A DNA stretch of 59,374 nucleotides, taken from contig NZ_JAAGLY010000038.1 in assembly GCF_010548375.1 (NCBI RefSeq), positions 1 through 59,374 on the forward strand, in the 5' to 3' direction. Below are positions 31,961 through 40,367 of the stretch, in pieces. The stretch's first letter is position 1, and each line of letters starts with the position of its first letter. Both the position numbers and the translations under genes were made by a program. The notes beneath the pieces were generated by a model. It searched no databases. It worked only from the letters and a program-made list of their open reading frames with translations, and was not told the origin of the DNA. Source of the stretch: Streptomyces sp. SID13726 (GTDB lineage: Bacteria > Actinomycetota > Actinomycetes > Streptomycetales > Streptomycetaceae).

Positions 31961-32025
31961 CCCCCTCGTAGTCCCCCGTCGCCCCCACCGTCGTACGGCA
32001 CGCGTACGGCGGTTGTTCGTCGACC

Positions 32026-32047
32026 ATTACTAGGGCGTCCTAGTAAT
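32026..32047. promoter_or_regulatory. Palindromic operator left in front of the icmA remnant
   Basis: ATTACTAGG-GCGT-CCTAGTAAT, perfect 9-bp arms, 10 bp before the ATG of the remnant with GGAGG in between. This type of site is expected in front of an intact acyl-CoA mutase gene. It is now in front of a dead frame. Confidence 0.7.
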
Positions 32048-32056
32048 TTCGGAGGC

Positions 32057-32146
32057 ATGGACGCCGACGCCGGCAGGCCTTCGGTATGCCGCCCCTCATG
32101 GGCCGCGACTCCGGAGACCCTCGCGCCCGGCCAATGCGGGGATTGA
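32057..32146 (+). pseudogene. icmA: Remnant of isobutyryl-CoA mutase large subunit (icmA)
   Basis: The ATG at 32057 after GGAGG encodes MDADA, the normal start of IcmA. From 32077, in another frame, the DNA reads AFGMPPLMGRDSGDPRA, which matches the IcmA segment AFDMPTLMGRDSGDPRA that normally lies about 100 residues from the start. The roughly 300 bases between, and everything after (the substrate barrel and the remaining 400-odd residues), are gone. The first frame stops at 32146. Operator and ribosome binding site are intact. IcmA rearranges isobutyryl-CoA and n-butyryl-CoA with B12. The match is from memory of the family; the identity is strong because the motif is distinctive. Confidence 0.72.
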
Positions 32147-32153
32147 CGCCCCC

Positions 32154-32792
32154 CTACTCGGTGGCGGCTGCGGCGCTCGCCCCCGCCAGCCCTGTCAGCA
32201 GGATCTGGGTGAAGCCGCGTACCCAGTCCTCGTCCGCCGGTTCCGCGCTGACCAGGGTGCGGTGGACCACCGCACCCGCCACCATGTCGAAGATCAGGTC
32301 GACCGTGCGGGCAGCCTGCTGGGAGTCCGGCTCCGGGGGAAGCTCGCCGCGTGCCTGGGCGCGTGCCCGGCCCTCCAGGACCAGGCGTTTCTGGCGGGTC
32401 ACGATCGAGGCCCGGATACGTTCGCGCAGGGCGTCGTCGCGGATCGACTCGGCCACCACCGCCATCAGGCCGCTCTTCGCCTCCGGACGCGCCAGGATCG
32501 CCGCGAACTGCAGGACCACCCCCTCGATGTCGGCGGCGAGGGTGCCGCTGTCGGGGAGTTCGAGTTCGTCGAAGAGTTCGGCCACCGCGTCGACGACCAG
32601 TTCGTTCTTGCCGGCCCAGCGGCGGTAGAGGGTGGTCTTCGCGACTCCGGCGCGGGTGGCGACGTCGCCGAGGGTGAGTTTGGACCAGCCCAGTTCCACC
32701 AGCGCCGCTCTCGTCGCCGCGAGGATCGCGGTGTCCGCCGCGGCGCTGCGGGGGCGTCCTGTGGCGCGTGGGGCGGGGGTGCGGCTCTGCAT
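32154..32792 (-). CDS. TetR family transcriptional regulator
   Basis: Repressor of 212 residues, ATG at 32792. The HTH region reads AILAATRAALVELGWSKLTL, then VATRAGVAKTTLYRRWAGKN (YRRW). A basic N-terminal arm, RATGRPRS, precedes it. It ends 7 bp after the icmA remnant and is convergent with it. The CGCTACG palindrome at 32876-32892 upstream of its start, in the gap shared with the thioredoxin gene, is the best candidate operator. An in-frame upstream extension exists but is non-coding in character. Confidence 0.92.
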   Translation of the reverse strand: MQSRTPAPRATGRPRSAAADTAILAATRAALVELGWSKLTLGDVATRAGVAKTTLYRRWAGKNELVVDAVAELFDELELPDSGTLAADIEGVVLQFAAILARPEAKSGLMAVVAESIRDDALRERIRASIVTRQKRLVLEGRARAQARGELPPEPDSQQAARTVDLIFDMVAGAVVHRTLVSAEPADEDWVRGFTQILLTGLAGASAAAATE

Positions 32793-32875
32793 CCCTTGAC
32801 CATAACCGGCGGTAGTTGTGTGGCAGTGAGGGAGATCACCGGGGTGGGGTACCGGGTGGGCACCCAGTGCCATTA

Positions 32876-32892
32876 CGCTACGACTCGTAGCG
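32876..32892. promoter_or_regulatory. Palindrome between TetR and thioredoxin genes
   Basis: CGCTACG-ACT-CGTAGCG, perfect 7-bp arms, 84 bp upstream of TetR and 134 bp upstream of the thioredoxin gene. Form and position fit a TetR operator (CTACGNNTCGTAG type). Confidence 0.6.
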
Positions 32893-33025
32893 AAAGCTCG
32901 CGACAGACGTACGCGGGTGACGGCACGCACGGCGTGGGGTGGGGACCCGGCGCCGAACGCCGCGCAGCACGACCGGCTTTCACAACGCTTTTCACACACG
33001 CGCGGGTACGGGGGAGGATAGACGC

Positions 33026-34006
33026 ATGCAGCCACGGAACATGTCCATGAGCGGAGTCGTCGACCTCGCCGCGGTGAAGGCGGCCCAGGAGGCCAAGACG
33101 AAGGCGGAGCAGGCACGCGCCGAAGCCGCCCGGCAGGGCGGTGGCACCGGTGCCGTCTCGCCCGCCGATCTCGTCATCGACGTCGACGAGGCGGGGTTCG
33201 AGCGCGACGTCCTGCAGCGGTCCACCGAGGTCCCGGTCGTCATCGACTTCTGGGCCGAGTGGTGCGAGCCCTGCAAGCAGCTGAGCCCGGTCCTCGAACA
33301 GCTCGCCGTCGAGTACAACGGGCGCTTCCTGCTCGCCAAGATCGACGTCGACGCCAACCAGATGCTGATGCAGCAGTTCGGGGTGCAGGGCATCCCGGCG
33401 GTCTTCGCCGTCGTCGCCGGGCAGGCCCTGCCGCTCTTCCAGGGGGCCGCCGGCAAGGAGCAGATCCGGCAGACCCTGGACCAGCTGGTGCAGGTCGCCG
33501 AGGAGCGCTTCGGGCTGACCGGTCTCACGGTCGACCCCGACGCCGACCCGGGTGCCGCCCCGCAGCAGCCCGCCGCGGTGCCGGCGGGACCGTACGACGC
33601 ACTCCTGGAGGCCGCCGTACGCGCCCTGGACGCGGGGGACTTCGGTGGCGCGGTGCAGGCGTACAAGAACGTACTGAACGACGACCCGGGCAACTCCGAG
33701 GCCAAACTGGGGCTCGCCCAGGCCGAGTTGCTGCACCGGGTGCAGGACCTGGACCCCGCGCGCACCCGTCAGGACGCCGCCGATAAGCCGGGTGACGCGC
33801 AGGCCCAGATCGCCGCCGCCGACCTGGATCTGGTGGGCGGTCATGTCGAGGACGCGTTCGGGCGGCTCATCGACACCGTGCGGCGCACGGCCGGCGACGA
33901 CCGGGACGCCGTACGGCTGCGGCTGCTGGAGCTCTTCGAGGTGGTCGGCGCCGAGGATCCGCGGGTGGCCGCGGCGCGCAGGGCGCTGGCGCGGGCACTG
34001 TTCTGA
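33026..34006 (+). CDS. Thioredoxin-TPR co-chaperone-like protein (YbbN/CnoX type)
   Basis: Protein of 326 residues. The thioredoxin domain (about 55-165) has FWAEWCEPCKQ with Cys80 and Cys83, and cis-Pro in GIPAVF. After a Pro/Ala linker near 190, the C-terminal part (about 200-326) is a degenerate TPR-like helical domain with ALDAGDFGGAVQAYKNVL. This architecture is that of YbbN/CnoX, which protects unfolded proteins; the CxxC here is intact, so redox activity is possible. ATG at 33026 follows GGGGAGGA; an Ala/Lys-rich coiled N-terminus precedes the domain. Confidence 0.92.
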   Translation: MQPRNMSMSGVVDLAAVKAAQEAKTKAEQARAEAARQGGGTGAVSPADLVIDVDEAGFERDVLQRSTEVPVVIDFWAEWCEPCKQLSPVLEQLAVEYNGRFLLAKIDVDANQMLMQQFGVQGIPAVFAVVAGQALPLFQGAAGKEQIRQTLDQLVQVAEERFGLTGLTVDPDADPGAAPQQPAAVPAGPYDALLEAAVRALDAGDFGGAVQAYKNVLNDDPGNSEAKLGLAQAELLHRVQDLDPARTRQDAADKPGDAQAQIAAADLDLVGGHVEDAFGRLIDTVRRTAGDDRDAVRLRLLELFEVVGAEDPRVAAARRALARALF

Positions 34007-34115
34007 GCCACGGCGGCGAGCGGGGCGGGGAGCCGGTTCTGACCAGTCGTTAAACACGCCGGCATGTGTTGCCCGAGTGAAAAAATTGCCGAAGTAGGGT
34101 CACTGCGGCCGCGCT

Positions 34116-34132
34116 TTACCAAAACTTGGTAA
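34116..34132. promoter_or_regulatory. Palindrome TTACCAA-AAC-TTGGTAA
   Basis: Perfect 7-bp arms in the leader of the DUF6230 cluster. Candidate operator; regulator unknown. Confidence 0.5.
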
Positions 34133-34144
34133 TCGTGGCCGCTG

Positions 34145-34157
34145 TTACTTGCAGTAA
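34145..34157. promoter_or_regulatory. Palindrome TTACT-TGC-AGTAA
   Basis: Perfect 5-bp arms with a 3-nt centre; shares TTACT/AGTAA with the site at 34272-34289. Confidence 0.4.
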
Positions 34158-34271
34158 GTCAGAGGCGTTGTTCTGTCGGATTCTGTCCATCGATCAACAG
34201 CTTTGTCCTCCCCTCTACTGCCACCCAGCGTCGCCGACCGAGACCAGCGGGTCGTTGTTCGGTTATCCGGC

Positions 34272-34289
34272 CGTTACTACCGAGTAACG
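34272..34289. promoter_or_regulatory. Palindrome CGTTACT-ACCG-AGTAACG
   Basis: Perfect 7-bp arms with a 4-nt centre. The TTACTnnnnAGTAA core resembles the site at 34145. About 380 bp upstream of the DUF6230 start. Confidence 0.5.
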
Positions 34290-34668
34290 AAGCCCCTTGT
34301 GCGGGCGGCGAGAATGCACCACGATCGGCGACGCTCGGTCCATTCCCGTACCCCGACAGCCGGTCGGGCCGCGGGAGTCTCTGGGTCCCCACCGAGCAGG
34401 GACGGCGGCAGGTGCGCCGGCCCTTGGACAGGGGGGTCTTCGCCCATCCGGCGAAGCCTGTCCAGCAAGGTTGTGCGTGATGCGTGTCAGGCGCGACCAG
34501 TGGTTGTCGCTCGGGGGTGATCGCCGGTGATCGGTGCGCGGTTCGCGCCTCCGAGTGCAGGCGCTCCCCTTCCCGAGGACGTAGCACTTCTCCCATCCCT
34601 GCCCGGCTGAGCCGTCCTTTCGACAGGGCAGTCAGGGTCAGGAGATGTACGTCCGAGAAGGAGGAAAT

Positions 34669-35313
34669 ATGGAGTCCCAGGTGCGTGGCGGGACCAGATG
34701 GAAGCGGTTCGCTGTGGTCATGGTGCCCAGCGTCGCCGCGGCCGCATGTGTGGGCGTGGGGCTGGCGCAGGGTGCGCTCGCCGCGTCGTTCAGCGTGTCC
34801 GGCCAGCAGTTCAAGGTGCATGTCGACAAGCTGCACGGTGACGGGTTCGCCCAGTACGGCGGCATAGACACCGTCTACACCTCGACTGCGGGTGACAAGC
34901 AGACGCAGGTTCCGGTCGCCATCTCGTCGTTCGACGACGCGACCCTGACCAAGATGTGTCAGTCGGTCAAGACGACGATCCCTGTCATCAACAAGACGTT
35001 CTACCTTCGTCTTGACGCGGGCGGGGACCCGAACAAGCCGGTCACGGCGCACAACCTCTACATCGACATGTCCCAGCTGGACGCCGATGCGAAGTTCACG
35101 AACATCGACATCGGCGTTGCCCTCAAGGACAAGACCCGTGGTCCTGCCGTGAAGGACACGGCGTCGACGCTGCCGGGCGGCTTCGCCCAGCAGGCGGAGT
35201 CGGCCGACCTGACGAATGTCGATCAGACGGCGTGGGCGACCTCGGCCGGCACGTTCGCGCTCAGCGGTCTGTCGATGAAGCTCGGCACGAGTGCCGACAT
35301 GGAGTGCTTCTGA
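34669..35313 (+). CDS. DUF6230 family exported protein
   Basis: Protein of 214 residues. Basic N-terminus MESQVRGGTRWKRFA, then a hydrophobic signal (about 16-35) with AAS cleavage region near residue 39, then a beta-rich exported domain (FSVSGQQFKVHVDKLHGDGF, then YIDMSQLDADAKFTNIDIGV). The ATG at 34669 follows AAGGAGG. First gene of a cluster with DUF6114 and a secreted Ser/Pro/Asp-rich protein whose C-terminal domain has similar beta-rich character. Function unknown; the family is common in Streptomyces. Confidence 0.88.
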   Translation: MESQVRGGTRWKRFAVVMVPSVAAAACVGVGLAQGALAASFSVSGQQFKVHVDKLHGDGFAQYGGIDTVYTSTAGDKQTQVPVAISSFDDATLTKMCQSVKTTIPVINKTFYLRLDAGGDPNKPVTAHNLYIDMSQLDADAKFTNIDIGVALKDKTRGPAVKDTASTLPGGFAQQAESADLTNVDQTAWATSAGTFALSGLSMKLGTSADMECF

Positions 35314-35480
35314 CGGCTTCGGCCGTGAGTTGACCAAAGGGGGGCGGGGAAGCCGTGCTTCTCCGCCCCGCCTGCCGGGTCCGACGCCCCGACGGCGGAC
35401 AACAAACTCAGACTTTCCGGCTTTTCCACACGTACGGCCGAGCCGGTATGTACCTCAACCGGACCCAGGGAGCTTTTTCC

Positions 35481-36089
35481 ATGAGTGCCGAGACTCCGGT
35501 CCAGACCACCGGGACCTTCACCCGGCTGCGTCTGCGATTCCGTGCCTGGCGGGGCAACCGGCCGTTCTGGGCAGGCGTGTTCACCCTGCTCGGCGGGGTG
35601 CCGATCGCCTACTTCCCGTACGCCACCTTCAAGTTGGGCACCATGTCGGTCGCGATGGCGACCACGGCGGGTGCCGGCTCCCTCATCATCGGTGTACTGC
35701 TGTTCACGCTGGGCCTGACCATGTGGTTCCAGCAGGCCACGCGGATCTTCGCCGGTGTCGCGGCCATCGTGCTCTCCCTGGTGTCCCTGGTGGTCTCCAA
35801 CATCGGCGGCTTCATCCTCGGCTTCCTGTTCGCGCTGATCGGCGGAGCGCTCGCGGTCTCCTGGGCGCCGGGTGCGCCGCCGAACCCGCAGCCCGCGCGG
35901 GAGGACGGCACGGACGTGGGCGACGCCCCCCGGGCCGCCGACCCGGACACCGCGATCCTCCGCCCGGTGCTGGACGAGAAGGACGCGCCGTACCGGACGT
36001 CGGAGCACGGAAGCGGCGGAGCGGCGGACGGGACGCCCGAGAGCGCCTGGGCCACCGGGGACGCGAACGGGGGGTCCCGTGTCGGCTGA
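35481..36089 (+). CDS. DUF6114 family membrane protein
   Basis: Membrane protein of 202 residues, ATG at 35481 after GGGAGC. Four hydrophobic segments (about 32-48, 55-75, 78-95, 99-130) are followed by a long hydrophilic, acidic C-terminal tail (about 135-202). The core FWAGVFTLLGGVPIAYFPYA is the DUF6114 signature. It overlaps the next gene by 11 bp. Usually found beside DUF6230; it may anchor or export its partner. Function unknown. Confidence 0.88.
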   Translation: MSAETPVQTTGTFTRLRLRFRAWRGNRPFWAGVFTLLGGVPIAYFPYATFKLGTMSVAMATTAGAGSLIIGVLLFTLGLTMWFQQATRIFAGVAAIVLSLVSLVVSNIGGFILGFLFALIGGALAVSWAPGAPPNPQPAREDGTDVGDAPRAADPDTAILRPVLDEKDAPYRTSEHGSGGAADGTPESAWATGDANGGSRVG

Positions 36090-37407
36090 CGAGCTTCAGG
36101 GAGAGAGCCCCGCGGCCGCCGCGGGGGTCAGAACGGGACCTCGGCACGCGGCGCCCAAGAAGCCGCTCTTCACGAGGTTCCACGTGCCGGCCGGCAAGGC
36201 GATAGCCCTGGCGGCCATGCCGACGGCGGTGCTCATGGGCATCGGGTTCACCCCGACGCTCGCCCTGGCCGACGACCAGCCCACCTCGAAGAGCCTGACG
36301 GCCGACGAGTACAAGGACTGTGTCGCCGCGCTGACGGGCACCGAGTCCCCGTCCGCCTCGCCGAGCACCTCCCCGGACGCCGACGACGACACGACGGCGA
36401 CGCCGTCCCCCTCGGCCTCCGGCGACTCGGCCTCGGGCAGCGACTTGGGCTCGGGATCGAGCGGCTCCTCCTCGTCGGATTCAGGTTCCGACGACAAGGC
36501 CACGCCCACCCCGACCCCGTCCGCCTCGGCGAGCAAGGAGACCAGCTCCGGCTCCACGGCCACGCCGACCCCCTCGGCGTCCGCGAGCGACGACGGCAAC
36601 CTCCTCACCGACATCGGTGACGCGCTCAGCGACATCTTCACGGGCGGCTCCGGTTCGAGCGGTTCGTCCAGTGCCAGCCCGACTCCGACCCCCTCGGCCT
36701 CGGCGTCCGAGAGCGCGGCCGGCGGCTCGGGGGACTCCGCGGGCGACACCGTCAAGGAGACGACCAAGAAGGTCACCGACACGGTCGACGACACCGTGAA
36801 GGACACGACCGACAAGGCGTCCAAGGCGGCGGAGGACACCAAGAAGGCCGTGGAGGACGCCACGAAGGCGGCCGCGGACGCCACGTCCTCCCCGAGCCCC
36901 TCGGCGAGTGCGAGCTCCACCACCGACCCGGACGACTGCCCCGTCGCCACGGACGACGTCGGCGACGTCGACAACAAGGTGCCGCTGCCGAACGACCCCT
37001 GGTACCTCCAGGCCAGTTCGCTGACCCTGACCGGCGCCGACTACCAGGGCGTGGTCCAGGTCAGGACCGCCAACGGCAAGACGAAGAAGGTGCTGAAGTA
37101 CGTCGTCGACAAGACGGACATCGTCGACCTGCACCAGCTGGTCAAGGAGCAGGGCAACACGTACCACGTGCAGGCGGCCAAGGGCTCGACGTCGACGTTC
37201 ACCGGCGGCAAGGTCACCATGTACACGGAGAGCATCTCCGGCAACCTCTTCGGCCTGATCCCGATCACCTTCAGCCCGGACAGCCCGCCGCCGCTGAACA
37301 TCCCCCTGATCTACTTCACCAACGTGAAGGTCACCCAGGCCGCGCAGTTCGGCGGGGACCTGACCATCCCGGGGATGCAGGTGTACACGACCGCGGGGAC
37401 CGGCTGA
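36079..37407 (+). CDS. Secreted protein with Ser/Pro/Asp-rich linker and LEA-like helix
   Basis: Protein of 442 residues from GTG at 36079 (VSADELQGES). An N-terminal signal-like helix (about 35-60, VPAGKAIALAAMPTAVLMG) ends at TLALA-DD. Residues 85-225 are low complexity (TPTPSASASK-type repeats, Gly/Ser/Asp), followed by a charged helical repeat, TVDDTVKDTTDKASKAAED (about 228-275), resembling LEA/apolipoprotein-like coils. The last 130 residues form a beta-rich domain (SLTLTGADYQGVVQVRTANG) like that of the DUF6230 partner. Overlaps DUF6114 by 11 bp. Cell-surface role inferred; no enzyme motif. Confidence 0.82.
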   Translation: MSADELQGESPAAAAGVRTGPRHAAPKKPLFTRFHVPAGKAIALAAMPTAVLMGIGFTPTLALADDQPTSKSLTADEYKDCVAALTGTESPSASPSTSPDADDDTTATPSPSASGDSASGSDLGSGSSGSSSSDSGSDDKATPTPTPSASASKETSSGSTATPTPSASASDDGNLLTDIGDALSDIFTGGSGSSGSSSASPTPTPSASASESAAGGSGDSAGDTVKETTKKVTDTVDDTVKDTTDKASKAAEDTKKAVEDATKAAADATSSPSPSASASSTTDPDDCPVATDDVGDVDNKVPLPNDPWYLQASSLTLTGADYQGVVQVRTANGKTKKVLKYVVDKTDIVDLHQLVKEQGNTYHVQAAKGSTSTFTGGKVTMYTESISGNLFGLIPITFSPDSPPPLNIPLIYFTNVKVTQAAQFGGDLTIPGMQVYTTAGTG

Positions 37408-37420
37408 GCCGAGTCACCCG

Positions 37421-37451
37421 GGCGGCGGCTTGCCACGAACAGGCCGCCGCC
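37421..37451 (+). terminator. Terminator after the DUF6230/DUF6114 cluster
   Basis: GGCGGCGGC (37421-37429) and GCCGCCGCC (37443-37451), 9-bp stem with 13-nt loop, 14 bp after the last stop codon. Confidence 0.6.
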
Positions 37452-37602
37452 GACGCGCTCCACACCGCGGCGTCCCGGGTGACCGCCGCGGGATCCGGAC
37501 CTGAGGGCCTGGACCCTGGAGCGTACGGGCCCGCCCGGGAGTCACTCCGCTCGTGCCGGAGGACCGCCCGACGAACTGCCCCGTAGCCCCCGCCAACAAC
37601 CA

Positions 37603-37632
37603 AGGGCGCCCCCTGCCGCAGGGAGCGCCCTC
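37603..37632. terminator. Terminator hairpin after pyruvate kinase
   Basis: AGGGCGC-CCCTG and CAGGG-GCGCCCT form a stem with a small internal mismatch and 3-nt loop, 20 bp beyond the pyk stop. It faces the convergent cluster. Confidence 0.7.
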
Positions 37633-37651
37633 AGTGTCGTACAAGTGCCCG

Positions 37652-39079
37652 CTACTGCCCCGCGCCACCGATGTGGTGCACCCGGAGCATGTTGGTGGTG
37701 CCCGCCACGCCGGGGGGCGAGCCCGCGGTGATGATGACGATCTCGCTCGGGTTGAAGCGGTTGATCTTGGCGATCTCCTGGTCGACCATGTCGACCATCT
37801 CGTCCGTGGTGTTCACGAAGGGGACCACGTGGGACTCGACGCCCCAGCTGAGGGTGAGCTGGTTGCGGGTGTTCTCGTCCGTGGTGAAGGCGATGATCGG
37901 CTGCGACGCGCGGTAGCGCGAGAGGCGGCGGGCCGTGTCACCGGACTGCGTGAAGGCCACCAGGCCGCGGCCGCCGAGGAAGTCGGCGATCTCGCAGGCC
38001 GCGCGGGCCACCGAACCGCCCTGGGTGCGGGGCTTCTTGCCGGGGACCAGCGGCTGAAGGCCCTTCGACATCAGCTCCTGCTCGGCGGCGACGACGATCT
38101 TCGACATCGTCTTGACGGTCTCGATCGGGTAGGCGCCGACCGAGGACTCCGCCGACAGCATGACCGCGTCCGCACCGTCCAGGATCGCGTTGGCCACGTC
38201 GGACGCCTCGGCGCGGGTGGGGCGGGAGTTGGTGATCATCGACTCCATCATCTGGGTCGCCACGATCACCGGCTTGGCGTTGCGGCGGCACAGCTCGATG
38301 AGGCGCTTCTGCACCATCGGGACCTTCTCGAGCGGATACTCGACGGCCAGGTCGCCGCGGGCCACCATGACGGCGTCGAACGCCATCACGACACCCTCCA
38401 TGTTCTCCACCGCCTGCGGCTTCTCCACCTTGGCGATGACGGGGACCCGGCGGCCCTCCTCGTCCATCACCTTGTGGACGTCGTCGACGTCCTTGGCGTC
38501 CCGCACGAAGGACAGCGCGACCATGTCGCAGCCCATGCGCAGCGCGAAACGGAGGTCCTCGACGTCCTTCTCGGAGAGCGCGGGGACGTTGACCGCCGCG
38601 CCGGGCAGGTTGATGCCCTTGTGGTCGGAGACGACACCGCCCTCGATGACGATCGTCTTGACCCGGGGCCCGTCGACGTCCAGGACCTTCAGCTCGACGT
38701 TGCCGTCGTTGATGAGGATCTGGTCGCCGCGGGAGACGTCACCGGTCAGGCCCTTGTAGGTGGTCCCGCAGATGGTCTTGTCGCCCGGGACGTCCTCGAC
38801 TGTGATGACGAACTCGTCACCGCGCTCCAGCTCGACCGGCCCCTCGGCGAAGGTCTCGAGACGGATCTTCGGGCCCTGGAGGTCGGCGAGGACCCCGATG
38901 GGCCGGCCGGTCTCCTTGGACGCGGCACGGACGCGGTCGTACCGCCCCTGGTGCTCGGCGTGCGTGCCGTGGCTGAAGTTGAAACGGGCCACGTTCATGC
39001 CGGCTTCGATCAGCGAGACCAGCATCTCGTGGGAGTCGACCGCGGGGCCGAGAGTACAGACGATTTTCGAACGGCGCAT
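37652..39079 (-). CDS. pyk: Pyruvate kinase
   Basis: Last step of glycolysis: phosphoenolpyruvate + ADP to pyruvate + ATP; cytosolic tetramer. 475 residues, full length. N-terminal MRRSKIVCTLGPAVDSHEML and ARFNFSHGTHAEH (substrate/K+ region), the signature VIAKVEKPQAVENM, MVARGDLAVEYP (Mg2+ region), KPVIVATQMMESMI and TRAEASDVANAILDGADAVM are all present. The C-terminal allosteric domain is complete. ATG at 39079. Sits beside ackA-pta and pfkA, a typical Streptomyces carbon-metabolism neighbourhood. Confidence 0.97.
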   Translation of the reverse strand: MRRSKIVCTLGPAVDSHEMLVSLIEAGMNVARFNFSHGTHAEHQGRYDRVRAASKETGRPIGVLADLQGPKIRLETFAEGPVELERGDEFVITVEDVPGDKTICGTTYKGLTGDVSRGDQILINDGNVELKVLDVDGPRVKTIVIEGGVVSDHKGINLPGAAVNVPALSEKDVEDLRFALRMGCDMVALSFVRDAKDVDDVHKVMDEEGRRVPVIAKVEKPQAVENMEGVVMAFDAVMVARGDLAVEYPLEKVPMVQKRLIELCRRNAKPVIVATQMMESMITNSRPTRAEASDVANAILDGADAVMLSAESSVGAYPIETVKTMSKIVVAAEQELMSKGLQPLVPGKKPRTQGGSVARAACEIADFLGGRGLVAFTQSGDTARRLSRYRASQPIIAFTTDENTRNQLTLSWGVESHVVPFVNTTDEMVDMVDQEIAKINRFNPSEIVIITAGSPPGVAGTTNMLRVHHIGGAGQ

Positions 39080-39152
39080 GGGGCGATCCTATCGGTTTGT
39101 TTCGCTGCGGAATATTCCGTCTGGTGGAAGAAACAAATGAGGGGAGGGGTGC

Positions 39153-40367
39153 TCAGTTGTCCCCTTGGTTCTCTTCGACCAGCGCGTAAGTCTGGGTCGC
39201 GATTTCCAATTCTTCGTCGGTCGGCACCACCGCGATTGTTACTCGCGAGTTCGGCCGCGAGATCAGTCGCGGCCCGTCCGCGCGTACGGCGTTCCGCTCC
39301 GGGTCGAGGAGCAGTCCCAGCTCCTCCAGGCCCGCCACGGCGGCTTCCCGCACCGGCGCCGCGTTCTCCCCGACCCCGGCCGTGAACGCGATCGCGTCCA
39401 CCCGGCCGAGCACCGCGTAATAGGCGCCGATGTACTTCTTCAACCGGTGAATGTAGATGTCGAAAGCGAGCTTCGCGTCTTCGTCACCCTCGTCGATCCG
39501 GCGGCGGATCTCCCGCATGTCGTTGTCTCCGCACAGGCCGATCAGCCCGCTCTTCTTGTTGAGAAGAGTGTCGATCTCGTCCGTGGACATTTTGCCAACA
39601 CGCATCAAATGGAAGATGACGGCCGGGTCCATGTCACCGGAGCGCGTACCCATCACGAGCCCCTCCAAAGGCGTCAGCCCCATGGAGGTGTCCACACACC
39701 GCCCGCCGCGCACCGCCGAGGCGGACGCGCCGTTGCCCAGGTGCAGCACGATCACGTTGACGTCCTCCGGCGCCTTCCCCAGCAGTTCCGCCGTCGCCCG
39801 GGACACATACGCGTGCGAGGTGCCGTGGAAGCCGTAGCGCCGGATGCGGTGCGCGTCGGCGGTCTCCACGTCGATCGCGTAGCGCGCGGCCGACTCCGGC
39901 ATCGTGGTGTGGAACGCGGTGTCGAACACGGCGACCTGCGGCAGGTCCGGGCGCAGCGCCCGCGCGGTGCGGATGCCGGTGAGGTTGGCCGGGTTGTGCA
40001 GCGGGGCGACCGGGATCAGCCGCTCGATCTCGGCGAGCACGGCATCGTCGATCACGGTCGGCTCGGTGAAGGTCTGCCCGCCGTGCACGACCCGGTGCCC
40101 GATGGCGGCCAGCTCGGGGGAGTCCAGACCGAGCCCGTCCCTCGCCAGTTCTTCCGCTACGGCCTTCAGCGCCGCGTCGTGATCGGCGATCGGGCCGGTC
40201 CACTCACGCGACTCGCCGCCCCGGGGGGTGTGCTTGAGCCGCGAGGACTGCTCACCGATCCGCTCGACCAGCCCCTGCGCGAGCCTGCCGCTGTCGCGCA
40301 TGTCGAGCAGCTGGTACTTCACCGAGGAGGAGCCGGAGTTGAGGACGAGGACGCGGGAGGCGCTCAC
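39153..40367 (-). CDS. ackA: Acetate kinase
   Basis: Interconverts acetyl-phosphate + ADP and acetate + ATP. 404 residues, ASKHA fold: VLVLNSGSSSVKYQLLDM (phosphate-1), HRVVHGGQTF, YGFHGTSHAYVSR (signature), NVIVLHLGNGASASA, DTSMGLTPLEGLVMGTRSGD and FTAGVGENAAPVRE (adenosine). The start overlaps the pta stop by 4 bp, so the Pta-AckA pair is co-translated. A 73-bp gap to pyk suggests possible read-through. Confidence 0.97.
   Translation of the reverse strand: MSASRVLVLNSGSSSVKYQLLDMRDSGRLAQGLVERIGEQSSRLKHTPRGGESREWTGPIADHDAALKAVAEELARDGLGLDSPELAAIGHRVVHGGQTFTEPTVIDDAVLAEIERLIPVAPLHNPANLTGIRTARALRPDLPQVAVFDTAFHTTMPESAARYAIDVETADAHRIRRYGFHGTSHAYVSRATAELLGKAPEDVNVIVLHLGNGASASAVRGGRCVDTSMGLTPLEGLVMGTRSGDMDPAVIFHLMRVGKMSTDEIDTLLNKKSGLIGLCGDNDMREIRRRIDEGDEDAKLAFDIYIHRLKKYIGAYYAVLGRVDAIAFTAGVGENAAPVREAAVAGLEELGLLLDPERNAVRADGPRLISRPNSRVTIAVVPTDEELEIATQTYALVEENQGDN

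Larger units (their letters stand above)
34007..34668. other. Long untranslated leader/promoter region before the DUF6230 gene
   Basis: 662 bp without a convincing gene. AT-richer than the flanks around 34050-34300, with three small perfect palindromes (34116-34132, 34145-34157, 34272-34289). Probably a complex promoter. Confidence 0.55.

Noticed and set aside
34159..35337. Open frame on the minus strand across the DUF6230 leader and gene
   Set aside because: Antisense to a clear signal-peptide protein with a strong AAGGAGG site. The leader part is variable low-complexity DNA.
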